A DNA stretch of 13,166 bases, taken from SXXH01 sp041165735 (GTDB taxonomy: Bacteria > Planctomycetota > UBA1135 > GCA-002686595). A model generated the notes under the pieces. That model ran no database searches and was not told the origin of the DNA. It saw only the letters and a program-made list of their open reading frames with translations. Each line of letters opens with the position of its first letter. Position 1 is the first letter of the stretch. Where the stretch lies: positions 1 through 13,166 of the forward strand of contig JBKDQQ010000107.1 in the NCBI GenBank assembly GCA_046341775.1. The letters run 5' to 3'. The position numbers and the translations under genes are program-made. Positions 5,831 to 12,232 of the stretch are shown piece by piece.

Positions 5831-7222
5831 TCAGGCGCTGTCGCCCGCGTCCGCCGCCGGCAACGCTTGGCGGAAATCCTCGGCGCGTTCCTTGAAGTTC
5901 TTGTAGGCGTCGAAGCTGGCGCAAGCGGGCGAGAACAGCAGTTCCTCCCCCGGCTGCATGCGCGCGTAGGCCTCCGCCACGGCCGCACGCACCGTCGGCA
6001 CCGCCACGGCTTCGATGCCCTCGGCATGGAATGCGTCGCGCAACACCGCGCCGGCATGCCCGAAGGCCACGACGCGCGCCACCTTGCCCTTGGCGAGCGA
6101 GGCCAGCGCCTCCAGCGGCAAGTCCTTCGACTTGCCGCCCGCGAGCAGGCACACGGGCGACGACAAGGACTCGTACACGGCCAAGGTCGAGTCGGGCGTC
6201 GTCGAGACGCCGTTGTCCCACACGCGGTGTCCGCCGCGCAGGCCGAGGTCCTCGAGCCGGTGGCTGGGGGCCCGCAAGTCGCCGACCAGGGCCGCCAGGC
6301 GCTCGGCCGGCACGCCGGCGAGGCGCGCCATGCCCAGGGCGACCAGCGCGTTCCTGCGCTGGAACGCGCCGGGGATCCGCAGGTCCTCGACGCGCCCGAG
6401 CACTTCGCGATCGAGGCGGAACTCGCCGCCACGCATGTTCAATCCGCGATCGGTCGAGGCTTCGAACCACGCGTCGACGCGCTTGGCGTGCGGACGCGTC
6501 CAGCCGCGCGTCGTGGGATCCTCGGCCGGCAGCACGGCATGTCCGCCGGTGGCGTCGACGAGATCCAGGATGCGTTCCTTGGCCTTGGCGTACTGCTCGA
6601 ACGAACCGTGCCGGTCGAGGTGGTCGGGCAGCACGTTGACGCACGCCACGGACTCCACGCGCGGCGGAGTCGCGAGGTGCGCCAATTGGTCGGTCAGCGA
6701 CTCGAGCTGGTAGCTCGACAGCTCGAGCACGACGCGCTCGTCCTCGCCGATCTGCTCCGCGCTCTCGACCAGCGAGCGGCCGATGTTGCCCCCGAGGTGC
6801 GCCACGAGGCCGGATCCCGCCAGCAACTGGTGCAGCATCGTCGAAGTCGAGCTCTTGCCTTGCGTGCCCGTGACGCAATGCACTCGCGCCGTGCAGCGTT
6901 CGAGGAACAACGCCACCTCGCTCGTGACGAGGCTGCCGCGCGAACGCGCGTATTGGACCCACTCGTTGCGCGGATCGACCGCGGGATTCAGCACCACGAG
7001 GTCGGCGCCATCGAAGTGCGCGGCGGCGTGGCCACCGAGCGCCAGCTCGATCGGCAGGCCATCGAGTTGGGCGATGGCGGGCGCGAGCTCTTCGCGCGTG
7101 CGCTTGTCGGTGATCGTCACGTGCGCACCGGCGCGCGCCAGGTAGCGCGCCGCGGCCGCGCCGCCGCCGAACAAGCCCAAGCCCATGACCGTCGCGCGAC
7201 GGCCCTTCCAGTCGTTCGCCAT
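5831..7222 (-). CDS. murD: UDP-N-acetylmuramoyl-L-alanine:D-glutamate ligase MurD
   Basis: A 463-residue cytoplasmic Mur ligase that adds D-glutamate to UDP-MurNAc-L-Ala using ATP. The N-terminal UDP-binding fold starts with GLGLFGGG (14-21). The ATP loop is GTQGKSST (119-126), followed by GGNIG (144-148), LELSSYQL (167-174) and PDHLDRHGSFEQY (199-211). K215, in YAKAK, aligns with the carbamylated lysine (K198) of E. coli MurD. The C-terminal domain has HRLE (321-324), GGKSKDLPLE (362-371) and SPACASFDAYKNF (431-443). The usual DSKATN segment reads DNGVSTT (336-342), so the equivalent of E. coli K319 is Gly. GGAGG lies ten bases before the ATG. The PEGA lipoprotein gene ends 25 bases upstream, suggesting one transcript. 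No other dcw genes are nearby. Confidence 0.96.
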   Translation of the reverse strand: MANDWKGRRATVMGLGLFGGGAAAARYLARAGAHVTITDKRTREELAPAIAQLDGLPIELALGGHAAAHFDGADLVVLNPAVDPRNEWVQYARSRGSLVTSEVALFLERCTARVHCVTGTQGKSSTSTMLHQLLAGSGLVAHLGGNIGRSLVESAEQIGEDERVVLELSSYQLESLTDQLAHLATPPRVESVACVNVLPDHLDRHGSFEQYAKAKERILDLVDATGGHAVLPAEDPTTRGWTRPHAKRVDAWFEASTDRGLNMRGGEFRLDREVLGRVEDLRIPGAFQRRNALVALGMARLAGVPAERLAALVGDLRAPSHRLEDLGLRGGHRVWDNGVSTTPDSTLAVYESLSSPVCLLAGGKSKDLPLEALASLAKGKVARVVAFGHAGAVLRDAFHAEGIEAVAVPTVRAAVAEAYARMQPGEELLFSPACASFDAYKNFKERAEDFRQALPAADAGDSA

Positions 7223-7232
7223 GCTGCGTGCG

Positions 7233-7237
7233 CCTCC
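7233..7237 (-). promoter_or_regulatory. murD ribosome-binding site
   Basis: GGAGG on the minus strand, ten bases before the murD ATG at 7222. It lies in the 25-base gap after the PEGA lipoprotein stop, supporting translation from a shared mRNA. Confidence 0.7.
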
Positions 7238-7247
7238 GTGGCGCGGA

Positions 7248-7772
7248 TCAGGGTCCGCCGCCCGGCTGGGGCGGTGCTTCGCCGGCGCGCAACGCCGGGC
7301 GTGGTCCTTCCGGTTCGGCGAGGCGCAGCGACTCTGCTCGCAGCAGCACCGCCTCCAGGTCTGGCGCGCTGATCTCGCCTTCGCGTACCGGTTCGAGCGC
7401 GACGCGCTCCTCGCGCCAATCGCGCCAACCGACGGGGATGAGCACTTCGCTGAACAAGTCGAGCGGGAAGCGCGCGTACCACGGCGGCTCGAGCACGAGC
7501 AGGCGCGAGTGAGGCAGGTAGCCGTCCTTGTACAAGGTCAGGCGCCGAGTCCCGTACGAGTCGAAAGGTGCCTCGTACGGCGTCGTGCCGACGAGTTGGT
7601 TGTCGAGCCGCACCAGCGCTCCGGGCGGCTCGGACAAGACCATCAAGCGCCGGTCGGCGGCGCAGGATGCCGCGAGGAGCGCGGAGAGGGCGCAGCAGAT
7701 CGACGTTGGCGCGCCCGCAGCAGGGCGCGCGGGGTGCACGCGAGTCTCGGTGCGCCGGTCTCCATGGTCCAC
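7248..7772 (-). CDS. PEGA-domain lipoprotein
   Basis: A predicted 174-residue lipoprotein. A hydrophobic segment (24-35) precedes a lipobox-like LAASC with the acceptor at C37. A PEGA domain follows (about 43-90): SEPPGALVRLDNQLVGTTP is the typical beta-sandwich opening, then Y-E-A-P-F and a G-Y after a Lys-Asp. The motif PPWYARFPLDLF (96-107) is shared, in my recollection, by similar short planctomycete lipoproteins. The C-terminal 45 residues are Glu/Pro/Gly-rich. PEGA domains are surface or envelope modules with no known enzymatic activity. The start is uncertain: the GTG at 7772 gives a long polar N-terminus, while an in-frame GTG at 7739 (V12) gives a shorter, more normal signal peptide; neither has a well-spaced Shine-Dalgarno. 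It probably leads an operon with murD. Confidence 0.75.
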   Translation of the reverse strand: MDHGDRRTETRVHPARPAAGAPTSICCALSALLAASCAADRRLMVLSEPPGALVRLDNQLVGTTPYEAPFDSYGTRRLTLYKDGYLPHSRLLVLEPPWYARFPLDLFSEVLIPVGWRDWREERVALEPVREGEISAPDLEAVLLRAESLRLAEPEGPRPALRAGEAPPQPGGGP

Positions 7773-7778
7773 GGCTCC

Positions 7779-7807
7779 GTTCTAGGAGTCCGCGCGCGCG
7801 CAAGCAA
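7779..7807 (-). promoter_or_regulatory. Candidate promoter of the PEGA-murD pair
   Basis: On the minus strand TTGCTT (7802-7807), a 17-base spacer and TAGAAC (7779-7784). The -10 ends only six bases before the GTG at 7772, so that start would be leaderless; the alternative GTG at 7739 would have a short leader. This leaves the start undecided. Confidence 0.35.
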
Positions 7808-7892
7808 GCAGCGTCGCTGCCCGAGCCCGGGGCGGGCCACGCGCGAGGCGCACTCGACGGGCGACGAGGGGGGGGGCGAACCTGGGCGACGA

Positions 7893-7946
7893 ACCGGTGC
7901 GATGGCACCGGTGCGATGGCACCGGGCGATGGCACCGGGCGATGGC
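7893..7946. repeat. Four-unit 14/13-base minisatellite forming overlapping hairpins
   Basis: accggtgcgatggc occurs exactly at 7893-7906 and 7907-7920. Two shortened units, accgggcgatggc, follow at 7921-7933 and 7934-7946. The 14-base units create nested inverted repeats: ccggtgc, gatg loop, gcaccgg at 7894-7911, and the same again at 7908-7925. Alternative, mutually exclusive 7-bp hairpins are therefore possible. Confidence 0.9.
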
Positions 7947-8020
7947 GCGGAGCAGGCACGCCGGGGTTGCGAAGCGGCGCAAACGTGCCGAGCTGCCGAA
8001 GCGGCGCAAGTGCGCCAAGG

Positions 8021-8110
8021 TGGCGGAGAGAGAGGGATTCGAACCCTCGGTACCCTTTCGAGTACACCGCCTTAGCAAGGCGGCGCGATCGGCCACTCCG
8101 CCATCTCTCC
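8021..8110 (-). tRNA. tRNA-Ser(GCU)
   Basis: A 90-nucleotide class II tRNA. Acceptor stem GGAGAGA pairs with TCTCTCC, the discriminator is G and CCA is encoded. The anticodon stem CCGCC/GGCGG encloses loop TTGCTAA, giving anticodon GCU (reads AGC/AGU). A long variable arm (tgtactcgaaagggtacc) and the T arm GAGGG-TTCGAAT-CCCTC confirm serine identity. It has its own strong promoter upstream. Confidence 0.97.
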
Positions 8111-8127
8111 GCACGAGTGGGCGGAAG

Positions 8128-8157
8128 ATGATACCCGCATCTGGCCGCGCGTGGCAA
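8128..8157 (-). promoter_or_regulatory. Promoter of tRNA-Ser(GCU)
   Basis: On the minus strand TTGCCA (8152-8157), an 18-base spacer and TATCAT (8128-8133); each hexamer matches the sigma-70 consensus at five of six positions. It ends 17 bases before the tRNA 5' end. This is the best promoter in the window. Confidence 0.7.
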
Positions 8158-8217
8158 GTTCGCGCCCGCTTGGGCCTTGCGACCGCCCTCGCGGCGCCGC
8201 GCAGGCCGGTGCGGTGC

Positions 8218-9105
8218 CTACAGCGCCGTCGCGCGGGCTTGCACGAACGCGTAGAAGAACACGGCGTCGGGATCGTGGGCCACGATCTGCAGTTCCTTCT
8301 GCATGCCCTCGACCGTGGTCCGGTCGACGCGGCCGGCCTTCTGCAGGCTCTGGGCGCCGGACAACAGGAGGTCGGACCAATAGGCCAGGAACTCGGCGCG
8401 TTCCCCGGGGGCGCGATTGTCGAGATGGATCGGCTTGACCTCGCAGGCGATGTCGCGGAACCCGACGGCCTGCAGCAGGTTGCCGAGCTTGGCGCCCACG
8501 AAGGGATCGCCCGAGAGCTCGATCTGGTGCTCGTTGAAGGCCTTCCAGTAGTCGAGCGTGCGCGGGCTGTAGGGTTCGAGGAAGAAAGTGGCGTTCTGCA
8601 CCTCGGTGACGACGATCGGCGAGCCCGGCCGCAGCACGCGGCGCACCTCCGACAACACCTGCATCGGGTCGGCGACGTGCTCGAGGATCCAGCACAAGAA
8701 AGCCGAGTCGAAGCTGTCCGCGTCGAAGGCGAGCTTCGCCGCGTCGCCCCGCGCGAGCTCCCAGCGCCCGCGCGCCCACGGCAGCGACTTCAAGTGCGCC
8801 GCGGCGCGCGCGAGGTTGGTGGGGGAGGCGTCCAGTCCGGTCACATGCAGGTCGGGATGGCGGCGCAGCAGGATGTCCGTCTGCGCGCCCACGCCGCAAC
8901 CAACCTCGAGCAGTCGCCGCGCGCGGCGCAGAGGCAAGCCCTCGTGCACGCGCGGCTCGAGGAAGTGCGCCTGGTGGTAGAGGCGGTCCTGCTCTTCGCT
9001 GGTGAAGCCGTGCAAGTAGCCGGCGGAGGCGGTGTCGCCCGCGCGCTTGGCGTCGCCGCGCTTGGATGTGGGCGCCTTGCGGACGAGAGGCTTGCGAGTC
9101 GGCAT
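8218..9105 (-). CDS. Class I SAM-dependent methyltransferase
   Basis: A 295-residue Rossmann-fold methyltransferase of the Methyltransf_11/25 type. Motif I is LLEVGCGVG (65-73), with the acidic residue of motif II in VTGLDAS (88-94). The post-II motif is ARGDAAKLAF (118-127), motif IV lies in FDSAFLCWILEHV (132-144), and VRRVLRPGSPIVVTEV (154-169) ends the core. The N-terminus (1-25) is Lys/Arg-rich and probably disordered. It is followed by YLHGFTSEEQDRLYHQAHFLEP (30-51), which I recognise as a block in many uncharacterised methyltransferases acting on small molecules. The C-terminal 120 residues are helical and may close over the substrate. The substrate cannot be told from sequence. It starts 48 bases after the DUF2237 stop, probably on the same transcript. 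No clear Shine-Dalgarno is seen. Confidence 0.87.
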   Translation of the reverse strand: MPTRKPLVRKAPTSKRGDAKRAGDTASAGYLHGFTSEEQDRLYHQAHFLEPRVHEGLPLRRARRLLEVGCGVGAQTDILLRRHPDLHVTGLDASPTNLARAAAHLKSLPWARGRWELARGDAAKLAFDADSFDSAFLCWILEHVADPMQVLSEVRRVLRPGSPIVVTEVQNATFFLEPYSPRTLDYWKAFNEHQIELSGDPFVGAKLGNLLQAVGFRDIACEVKPIHLDNRAPGERAEFLAYWSDLLLSGAQSLQKAGRVDRTTVEGMQKELQIVAHDPDAVFFYAFVQARATAL

Positions 9106-9153
9106 GCGTGTCGGGTGGATGGGTCGACGGTGGAACGAAGGGCGGACTCGGAC

Positions 9154-9543
9154 TCAGATCGCGTGCGCCTGCAAGGCGGACAGCGGCACCAGATCCAACG
9201 TGGCTTCGTGGGTGGCGGCGAGGTCGACCCGCGGCGCGCAGCCGGATTCGTAGGCCTCCAACCAGCGGTTCGCGCACAAGCACCAGCGGTCGCCGGGCTT
9301 CAAGCCGGGGAAGCCGTAGTGCGGAACCGGCGTGGAGAGATCGTTGCCGCGGCGCCGCGAGAAGTCGAGGAACTCGGCCGTCACGAGGGCGCACACGGTG
9401 TGGACGCCGACATCGTCCGGACCTGTCTCGCAGCATCCGTCGCGGAAGAACCCCGTGAGAGGATCGCGCGAACACTCGGACAACGGCCCTCCGAGCACGT
9501 TGCGGCCCTTGCGCCGAATGTCGTGGTCGAGCTTCTGGATCAT
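9154..9543 (-). CDS. DUF2237 family protein
   Basis: A 129-residue member of DUF2237, full length and well conserved. Signature blocks are NVLGGPLSECSRDPLTGFFRDGCC (15-38), ETGPDDVGVHTVCA (39-52), SRRRGNDLSTP (62-72), FGFPGLKPGDRWCLC-like GFPGLKPGDRWCLCA (77-91) and a final ATHEATLDLVPLSALQAHA. Conserved cysteines are C24, C37, C38, C51, C88 and C90. No reaction is established for the family; the clustered cysteines suggest metal or redox chemistry, but that is inference. Family members often stand alone in genomes. The start ATG at 9543 has an AGGAAG about eleven bases upstream. It lies between tRNA-Ser(UGA) and the methyltransferase on the same strand. Confidence 0.9.
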   Translation of the reverse strand: MIQKLDHDIRRKGRNVLGGPLSECSRDPLTGFFRDGCCETGPDDVGVHTVCALVTAEFLDFSRRRGNDLSTPVPHYGFPGLKPGDRWCLCANRWLEAYESGCAPRVDLAATHEATLDLVPLSALQAHAI

Positions 9544-9600
9544 GGTCGGTGCACTTCCTGCTTGCCGGGGTCGTCGCGGACTGGAGTGCGGCGGCGGAGG

Positions 9601-9688
9601 TGGCGGAGGCGAGAGGATTCGAACCCCTGATGCCTTGCGGCATGGCGGTTTTCAAAACCGCTGCAATCGGCCACTCTGCCACGCCTCC
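9601..9688 (-). tRNA. tRNA-Ser(UGA)
   Basis: An 88-nucleotide class II tRNA. Acceptor GGAGGCG pairs with CGCCTCC, then discriminator G and encoded CCA. The anticodon stem GCGGT/ACCGC encloses loop TTTGAAA, giving anticodon UGA. A long variable arm and a T arm AGGGG-TTCGAAT-CCTCT with one G-U pair complete it. It shares the serine acceptor pattern of the tRNA at 8021-8110. Confidence 0.97.
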
Positions 9689-9726
9689 ACGTCGCGCCGG
9701 CGGCCCGGACCCTGTGGCGCTCGCAG

Positions 9727-9755
9727 AGGATAGACGAAGCGGCGTGGCGCTCCAA
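9727..9755 (-). promoter_or_regulatory. Candidate promoter of tRNA-Ser(UGA)
   Basis: On the minus strand TTGGAG (9750-9755), a 17-base spacer and TATCCT (9727-9732), 38 bases before the tRNA 5' end and downstream of the BFN-protein stop. The -10 is fair and the -35 weak. It may also serve the DUF2237 and methyltransferase genes. Confidence 0.45.
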
Positions 9756-9775
9756 ATCGGGCGCCGCGCCGCGTG

Positions 9776-10258
9776 TCACGGACCCGGTGGCAACGGATCG
9801 GGGCCCGAGAGGTCGCTGCGCGCCGCTTCCAGCACGCTCGCGGCCACGCGCAGCGGGGCCTTGGCGCGCAGCGCCAACGCCAGGGCGTCGGAGGGTCGCG
9901 CATCGACCGGCGGCAGGTCCTCCCCGGTGCTCGTGCAGAGGAGGATGCGCGCGAAGAAGGTGTTGTTGCGCAAGTCGACGATGTCGACTCCGGCGATGCG
10001 CGCCCCGGTGGCGAGCACGAGCTCGTGCGCCAATTGGTGCGTCAACGGCCGCTCCGGCGCGATGCCGGTCACGACGCGCCGGATCTCGGCCGCCTCGGAC
10101 GAACCGATCACGATCGGGAAGCCCCGCTCTCCGCGCGCCTCCTTCAGGTAGATGTGCTGCAGGTCGCTGCCGTCGCGGATGACGATGCGGCCGAGCACCA
10201 TGTCGACCATCTCCTCCGCCTCGCCCGCGTCCCCTTCCGTCGTCTCTTCGCGCGCCAT
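9776..10258 (-). CDS. Bifunctional nuclease (BFN/DUF151) domain protein
   Basis: A 160-residue single-domain protein of the BFN family (DUF151). The plant founding member was reported to have RNase and DNase activity; most bacterial members are uncharacterised, so nuclease function here is inferred from the family only. Diagnostic blocks are GFPIVIGSSEAAEI (46-59), PLTHQLAHELVLATGARIAGVDIVDLRNNTFFARI (71-105) and the strongly conserved RPSDALALALR (121-131). A short acidic N-terminus (1-18) precedes the domain, and the C-terminus is Pro/Gly-rich. I start at the ATG at 10258 (MAREE) because the open frame upstream is not family-like and overlaps the divergent promoter region. There is no strong Shine-Dalgarno, and a candidate promoter lies so close that the transcript may be leaderless. 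Confidence 0.88.
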   Translation of the reverse strand: MAREETTEGDAGEAEEMVDMVLGRIVIRDGSDLQHIYLKEARGERGFPIVIGSSEAAEIRRVVTGIAPERPLTHQLAHELVLATGARIAGVDIVDLRNNTFFARILLCTSTGEDLPPVDARPSDALALALRAKAPLRVAASVLEAARSDLSGPDPLPPGP

Positions 10259-10267
10259 CGCCGCCAC

Positions 10268-10321
10268 TATTCGGCCTTGGCGTGGCTTCTTGCAAGGGGA
10301 ACGCGGCGCGATCGCTACACT
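10268..10321. promoter_or_regulatory. Divergent promoter region between BFN and asparaginase genes
   Basis: The self-complementary hexamer TTGCAA (10290-10295) can serve as a -35 on both strands. On the plus strand TACACT (10316-10321) follows after 20 bases, longer than ideal, and precedes the asparaginase ATG by 28 bases. On the minus strand AATAGT (10266-10271) follows after 18 bases, only seven bases before the BFN ATG. This is a suggestion from pattern alone. Confidence 0.3.
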
Positions 10322-10349
10322 TCGCGCGGACCAGCGCTCCCCGCAGACC

Positions 10350-11387
10350 ATGCCGCGCGACGATGCACGCCAGACCACCTCCGGCTATCCGGAGAACCCG
10401 CCGCTCGTGCGCCTCTGGCGCGGCGACGCGGTCGAGTCCCAGCACCGTGGCGCGTGGTGCCTCGTCGACGCCGAGGGCCGCGTCCTGGAGGGCGCGGGCG
10501 TCTTCCACGCGCCGATCCACGCGCGCTCCTCGGTCAAGTGCCTGCAGGCGCTGCCGCTCTTGGAGACCGGCGCCGCCGACCGCCACGGGATGGGCGACGA
10601 CGAACTGGCCTTGGCGCTCGCCTCGCACGACGCCGAGGACCAGCACACGCGCCGCGTGGAGCAACTGCTCGCGCGCCTCGGGCTGGCGGTCGACCACCTG
10701 CGTTGCGGACCGCAGCCGCCCGGCAGCGCCGAGGCGCGCGACGCGCTCAAGGCGCTCGGGCGCCGCCCGACTTCGTTGCACAACAACTGCTCGGGCAAGC
10801 ACGCCGGCTTCCTCGCCTTGGCCCTGCACCTCGGCGTGTCGCCGGAGCGCTACCTCGAGCCGGATTCGGCCGGCCAACGACTCGTGCGGCAGGCGGTGCT
10901 CGAGATGGCGCGCCTCGAGGAGCGCGACTTGTCGACGGCCATCGACGGGTGCAGCGCGCCGACCTTCCGCCTGCCGCTCGTCGGACTCGCCACCGCCTTC
11001 GCGCGCGTCGCGAACCCCGCCGGGTTGGAGCCCGCGCGTCGCGCGGCCTGCGAGCGCATGCTGCTCGCCGTCGAGCGCCATCCGGAGCTGATCGCGGGCT
11101 CGCGGAAGCGCCTGTGCACCGACATCGCGCGCGCCACCGGCGGCCGCCTGTTCCCCAAGGTCGGCGGCGAGGCGGTCTACGCGCTCGGCGCGCGCGGGCG
11201 GGGCCTGGCCTTGGCCGCCAAGATCGACGATGGGGGCAACCGCGCCCTGCACGCGCTCGTGGTGGCGCTGCTCGAGCGCTTCGAACTCGCCGCGCCCGAG
11301 GAACTGGCGCGCCTCGAGCCGTGGCGCGAACGCGTTCTGCGCAACTGGGCCGGCCTCGAGACGGGACGCACGGAGGTCCTGGCTTGA
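10350..11387 (+). CDS. Asparaginase II family (class 3, ReAV-like) amidohydrolase
   Basis: A 345-residue protein of the L-asparaginase II family, predicted to hydrolyse L-asparagine to aspartate and ammonia in the cytoplasm. Early blocks are RGDAVESQHRGA (24-35) and ARSSVKCLQALPL (58-70). By alignment to Rhizobium etli ReAV, the catalytic Ser-Lys tandems map to S60/K63 (ReAV S48/K51) and S92 with K270 (ReAV S80/K263). The metal-binding cysteines map to C147 in NNCSGKHAG and C201 in DGCSAPTF. All are present, so activity is likely. FPKVGGEAVYALG (268-280) and AAKIDDGGNRALH (289-301) complete the family pattern. There is no signal peptide. The ATG at 10350 is chosen because the upstream frame overlaps the divergent BFN gene; no Shine-Dalgarno is obvious. 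Its stop overlaps the nnrD start. Confidence 0.93.
   Translation: MPRDDARQTTSGYPENPPLVRLWRGDAVESQHRGAWCLVDAEGRVLEGAGVFHAPIHARSSVKCLQALPLLETGAADRHGMGDDELALALASHDAEDQHTRRVEQLLARLGLAVDHLRCGPQPPGSAEARDALKALGRRPTSLHNNCSGKHAGFLALALHLGVSPERYLEPDSAGQRLVRQAVLEMARLEERDLSTAIDGCSAPTFRLPLVGLATAFARVANPAGLEPARRAACERMLLAVERHPELIAGSRKRLCTDIARATGGRLFPKVGGEAVYALGARGRGLALAAKIDDGGNRALHALVVALLERFELAAPEELARLEPWRERVLRNWAGLETGRTEVLA
11372..11376 (+). promoter_or_regulatory. Ribosome-binding site fixing the nnrD TTG start
   Basis: GGAGG (then T) lies seven bases before TTG at 11384, inside the last codons of the asparaginase gene. No ATG or GTG in frame is nearby, so this site decides the unusual start. Confidence 0.8.
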
Positions 11388-12232
11388 GCGGTCTGGTCCG
11401 GCCGGAGCCCCTGCCGCTCGACGCGCACAAGGGACTGGCCGGTCGCGTGGCGATCCTGGCGGGCAGCCGCTGGATGCGCGGGGCCGCCACGCTCGCCTGC
11501 CGCGCCGCCGGTCGCGGCGGCGCCGGCCTGGTGGCCTGCCTCGCGCGCGACGCGGAGGTCGCCTGTCAAGTTTTCTTGACAGCGCCCGAGTGCGTGGTCG
11601 AGGACTGCGCGCAAGGCGGTCTCGCCGCGGCCTGGGCGCGCCGCGCGCCGCACTCCATGGTCGCGGGCTGCGGCCTGTCGCAGGACGAGCTCGCGGCGGC
11701 GCTCGTGGACGAGGCGCTCAGCTTCGACGGTCCGTTGCTGCTCGACGCCGACGCGCTCAACCTGCTCGCCGGCGGACTCGAGCGGATCGCGCGTCGCGCG
11801 GCGCCCACCGTCTTGACGCCGCACCCGTTGGAGGCTGCGCGCCTCCTGGGTTGTTCCGCCGCCATCGGCGCCGACGAAGCCGAGCGCCTCGCCGCCGCGC
11901 GCGAACTGTCGGCGAAGAGCGGGGCCGTGGTCGTGCTCAAGGGCGCGGGCACCCTCGTGTGCTCGGGCACGCGCGCCTGGCGCTGCCCGCGCGGCACGCC
12001 GGCGCTGGCCAAGGCGGGCACGGGCGACGTGCTCGCGGGCCTGGCCGGGGCGCTCCTCGCCCGCTCGCGCAGCCTGCCGCGCGCGGGCTTCGACGCCCAT
12101 GCGGCCGCCTGCCTCGCCGTGGAACGCCACGCCCTCGCGGGCGAACTCGCCGAGGCGGCGCTGTCGCGCGAGGGCCTGGTGGCGGGCGATCTGCTGGACT
12201 TCCTGCCCGCCGCCGAGCGCGCGCACGGCTGA
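11384..12232 (+). CDS. nnrD: ADP/ATP-dependent NAD(P)H-hydrate dehydratase
   Basis: A 282-residue ribokinase-fold enzyme that dehydrates the S form of damaged NAD(P)H hydrates at the expense of ADP (or ATP). Recognisable blocks are HKGLAGRVAILAGS (15-28), GAGLVACLA (47-55), LLLDADALNLLAG (118-130) and VLTPHPLEAARLLG (143-156). Further on are VVVLKGAGTLV (182-192), GTPALAKAGTGDVLAGLAGALLA (204-226) and a C-terminal EGLVAGDLLDFLP (263-275). The AGTGD segment holds the catalytic Asp. Only the dehydratase domain is present, not the N-terminal epimerase domain (NnrE) fused in E. coli Nnr. The start is TTG, sharing TTGA with the asparaginase stop, so translation is coupled. Cysteines are unusually frequent in residues 38-96. 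Confidence 0.93.
   Translation: MSGLVRPEPLPLDAHKGLAGRVAILAGSRWMRGAATLACRAAGRGGAGLVACLARDAEVACQVFLTAPECVVEDCAQGGLAAAWARRAPHSMVAGCGLSQDELAAALVDEALSFDGPLLLDADALNLLAGGLERIARRAAPTVLTPHPLEAARLLGCSAAIGADEAERLAAARELSAKSGAVVVLKGAGTLVCSGTRAWRCPRGTPALAKAGTGDVLAGLAGALLARSRSLPRAGFDAHAAACLAVERHALAGELAEAALSREGLVAGDLLDFLPAAERAHG

Larger units (their letters stand above)
7773..8020. repeat. Repeat-rich spacer between PEGA lipoprotein and tRNA-Ser
   Basis: No gene is visible in these 248 bases. They contain a run of nine G (7868-7876), a four-unit minisatellite (7893-7946) and a 12-base direct repeat gaagcggcgcaa (7971-7982 and 7998-8009). The sequence following tRNA-Ser(GCU) lacks a T-tract terminator. Confidence 0.7.

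Noticed and set aside
5640..6962. N-terminal extension of the McsA-like protein up to 634 residues
   Set aside because: The extension overlaps murD in a different frame and has no conserved sequence. The family begins at the MHCQNC knuckle, so the start is the ATG at 5639.
8218..9105. Methyltransferase as part of a restriction-modification or defence system
   Set aside because: Its motifs are those of small-molecule methyltransferases; there is no DPPY/NPPY DNA-methylase motif, and no restriction enzyme lies nearby.
8021..9688. tRNA-Ser genes as attachment sites of an integrated element
   Set aside because: No integrase, no direct repeat of a tRNA 3' end, and no composition change are visible between or beside them.
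10152..10349. Upstream extension of the asparaginase gene
   Set aside because: It would overlap the divergent BFN gene and its promoter region, and the added residues do not resemble the family; the ATG at 10350 is preferred.
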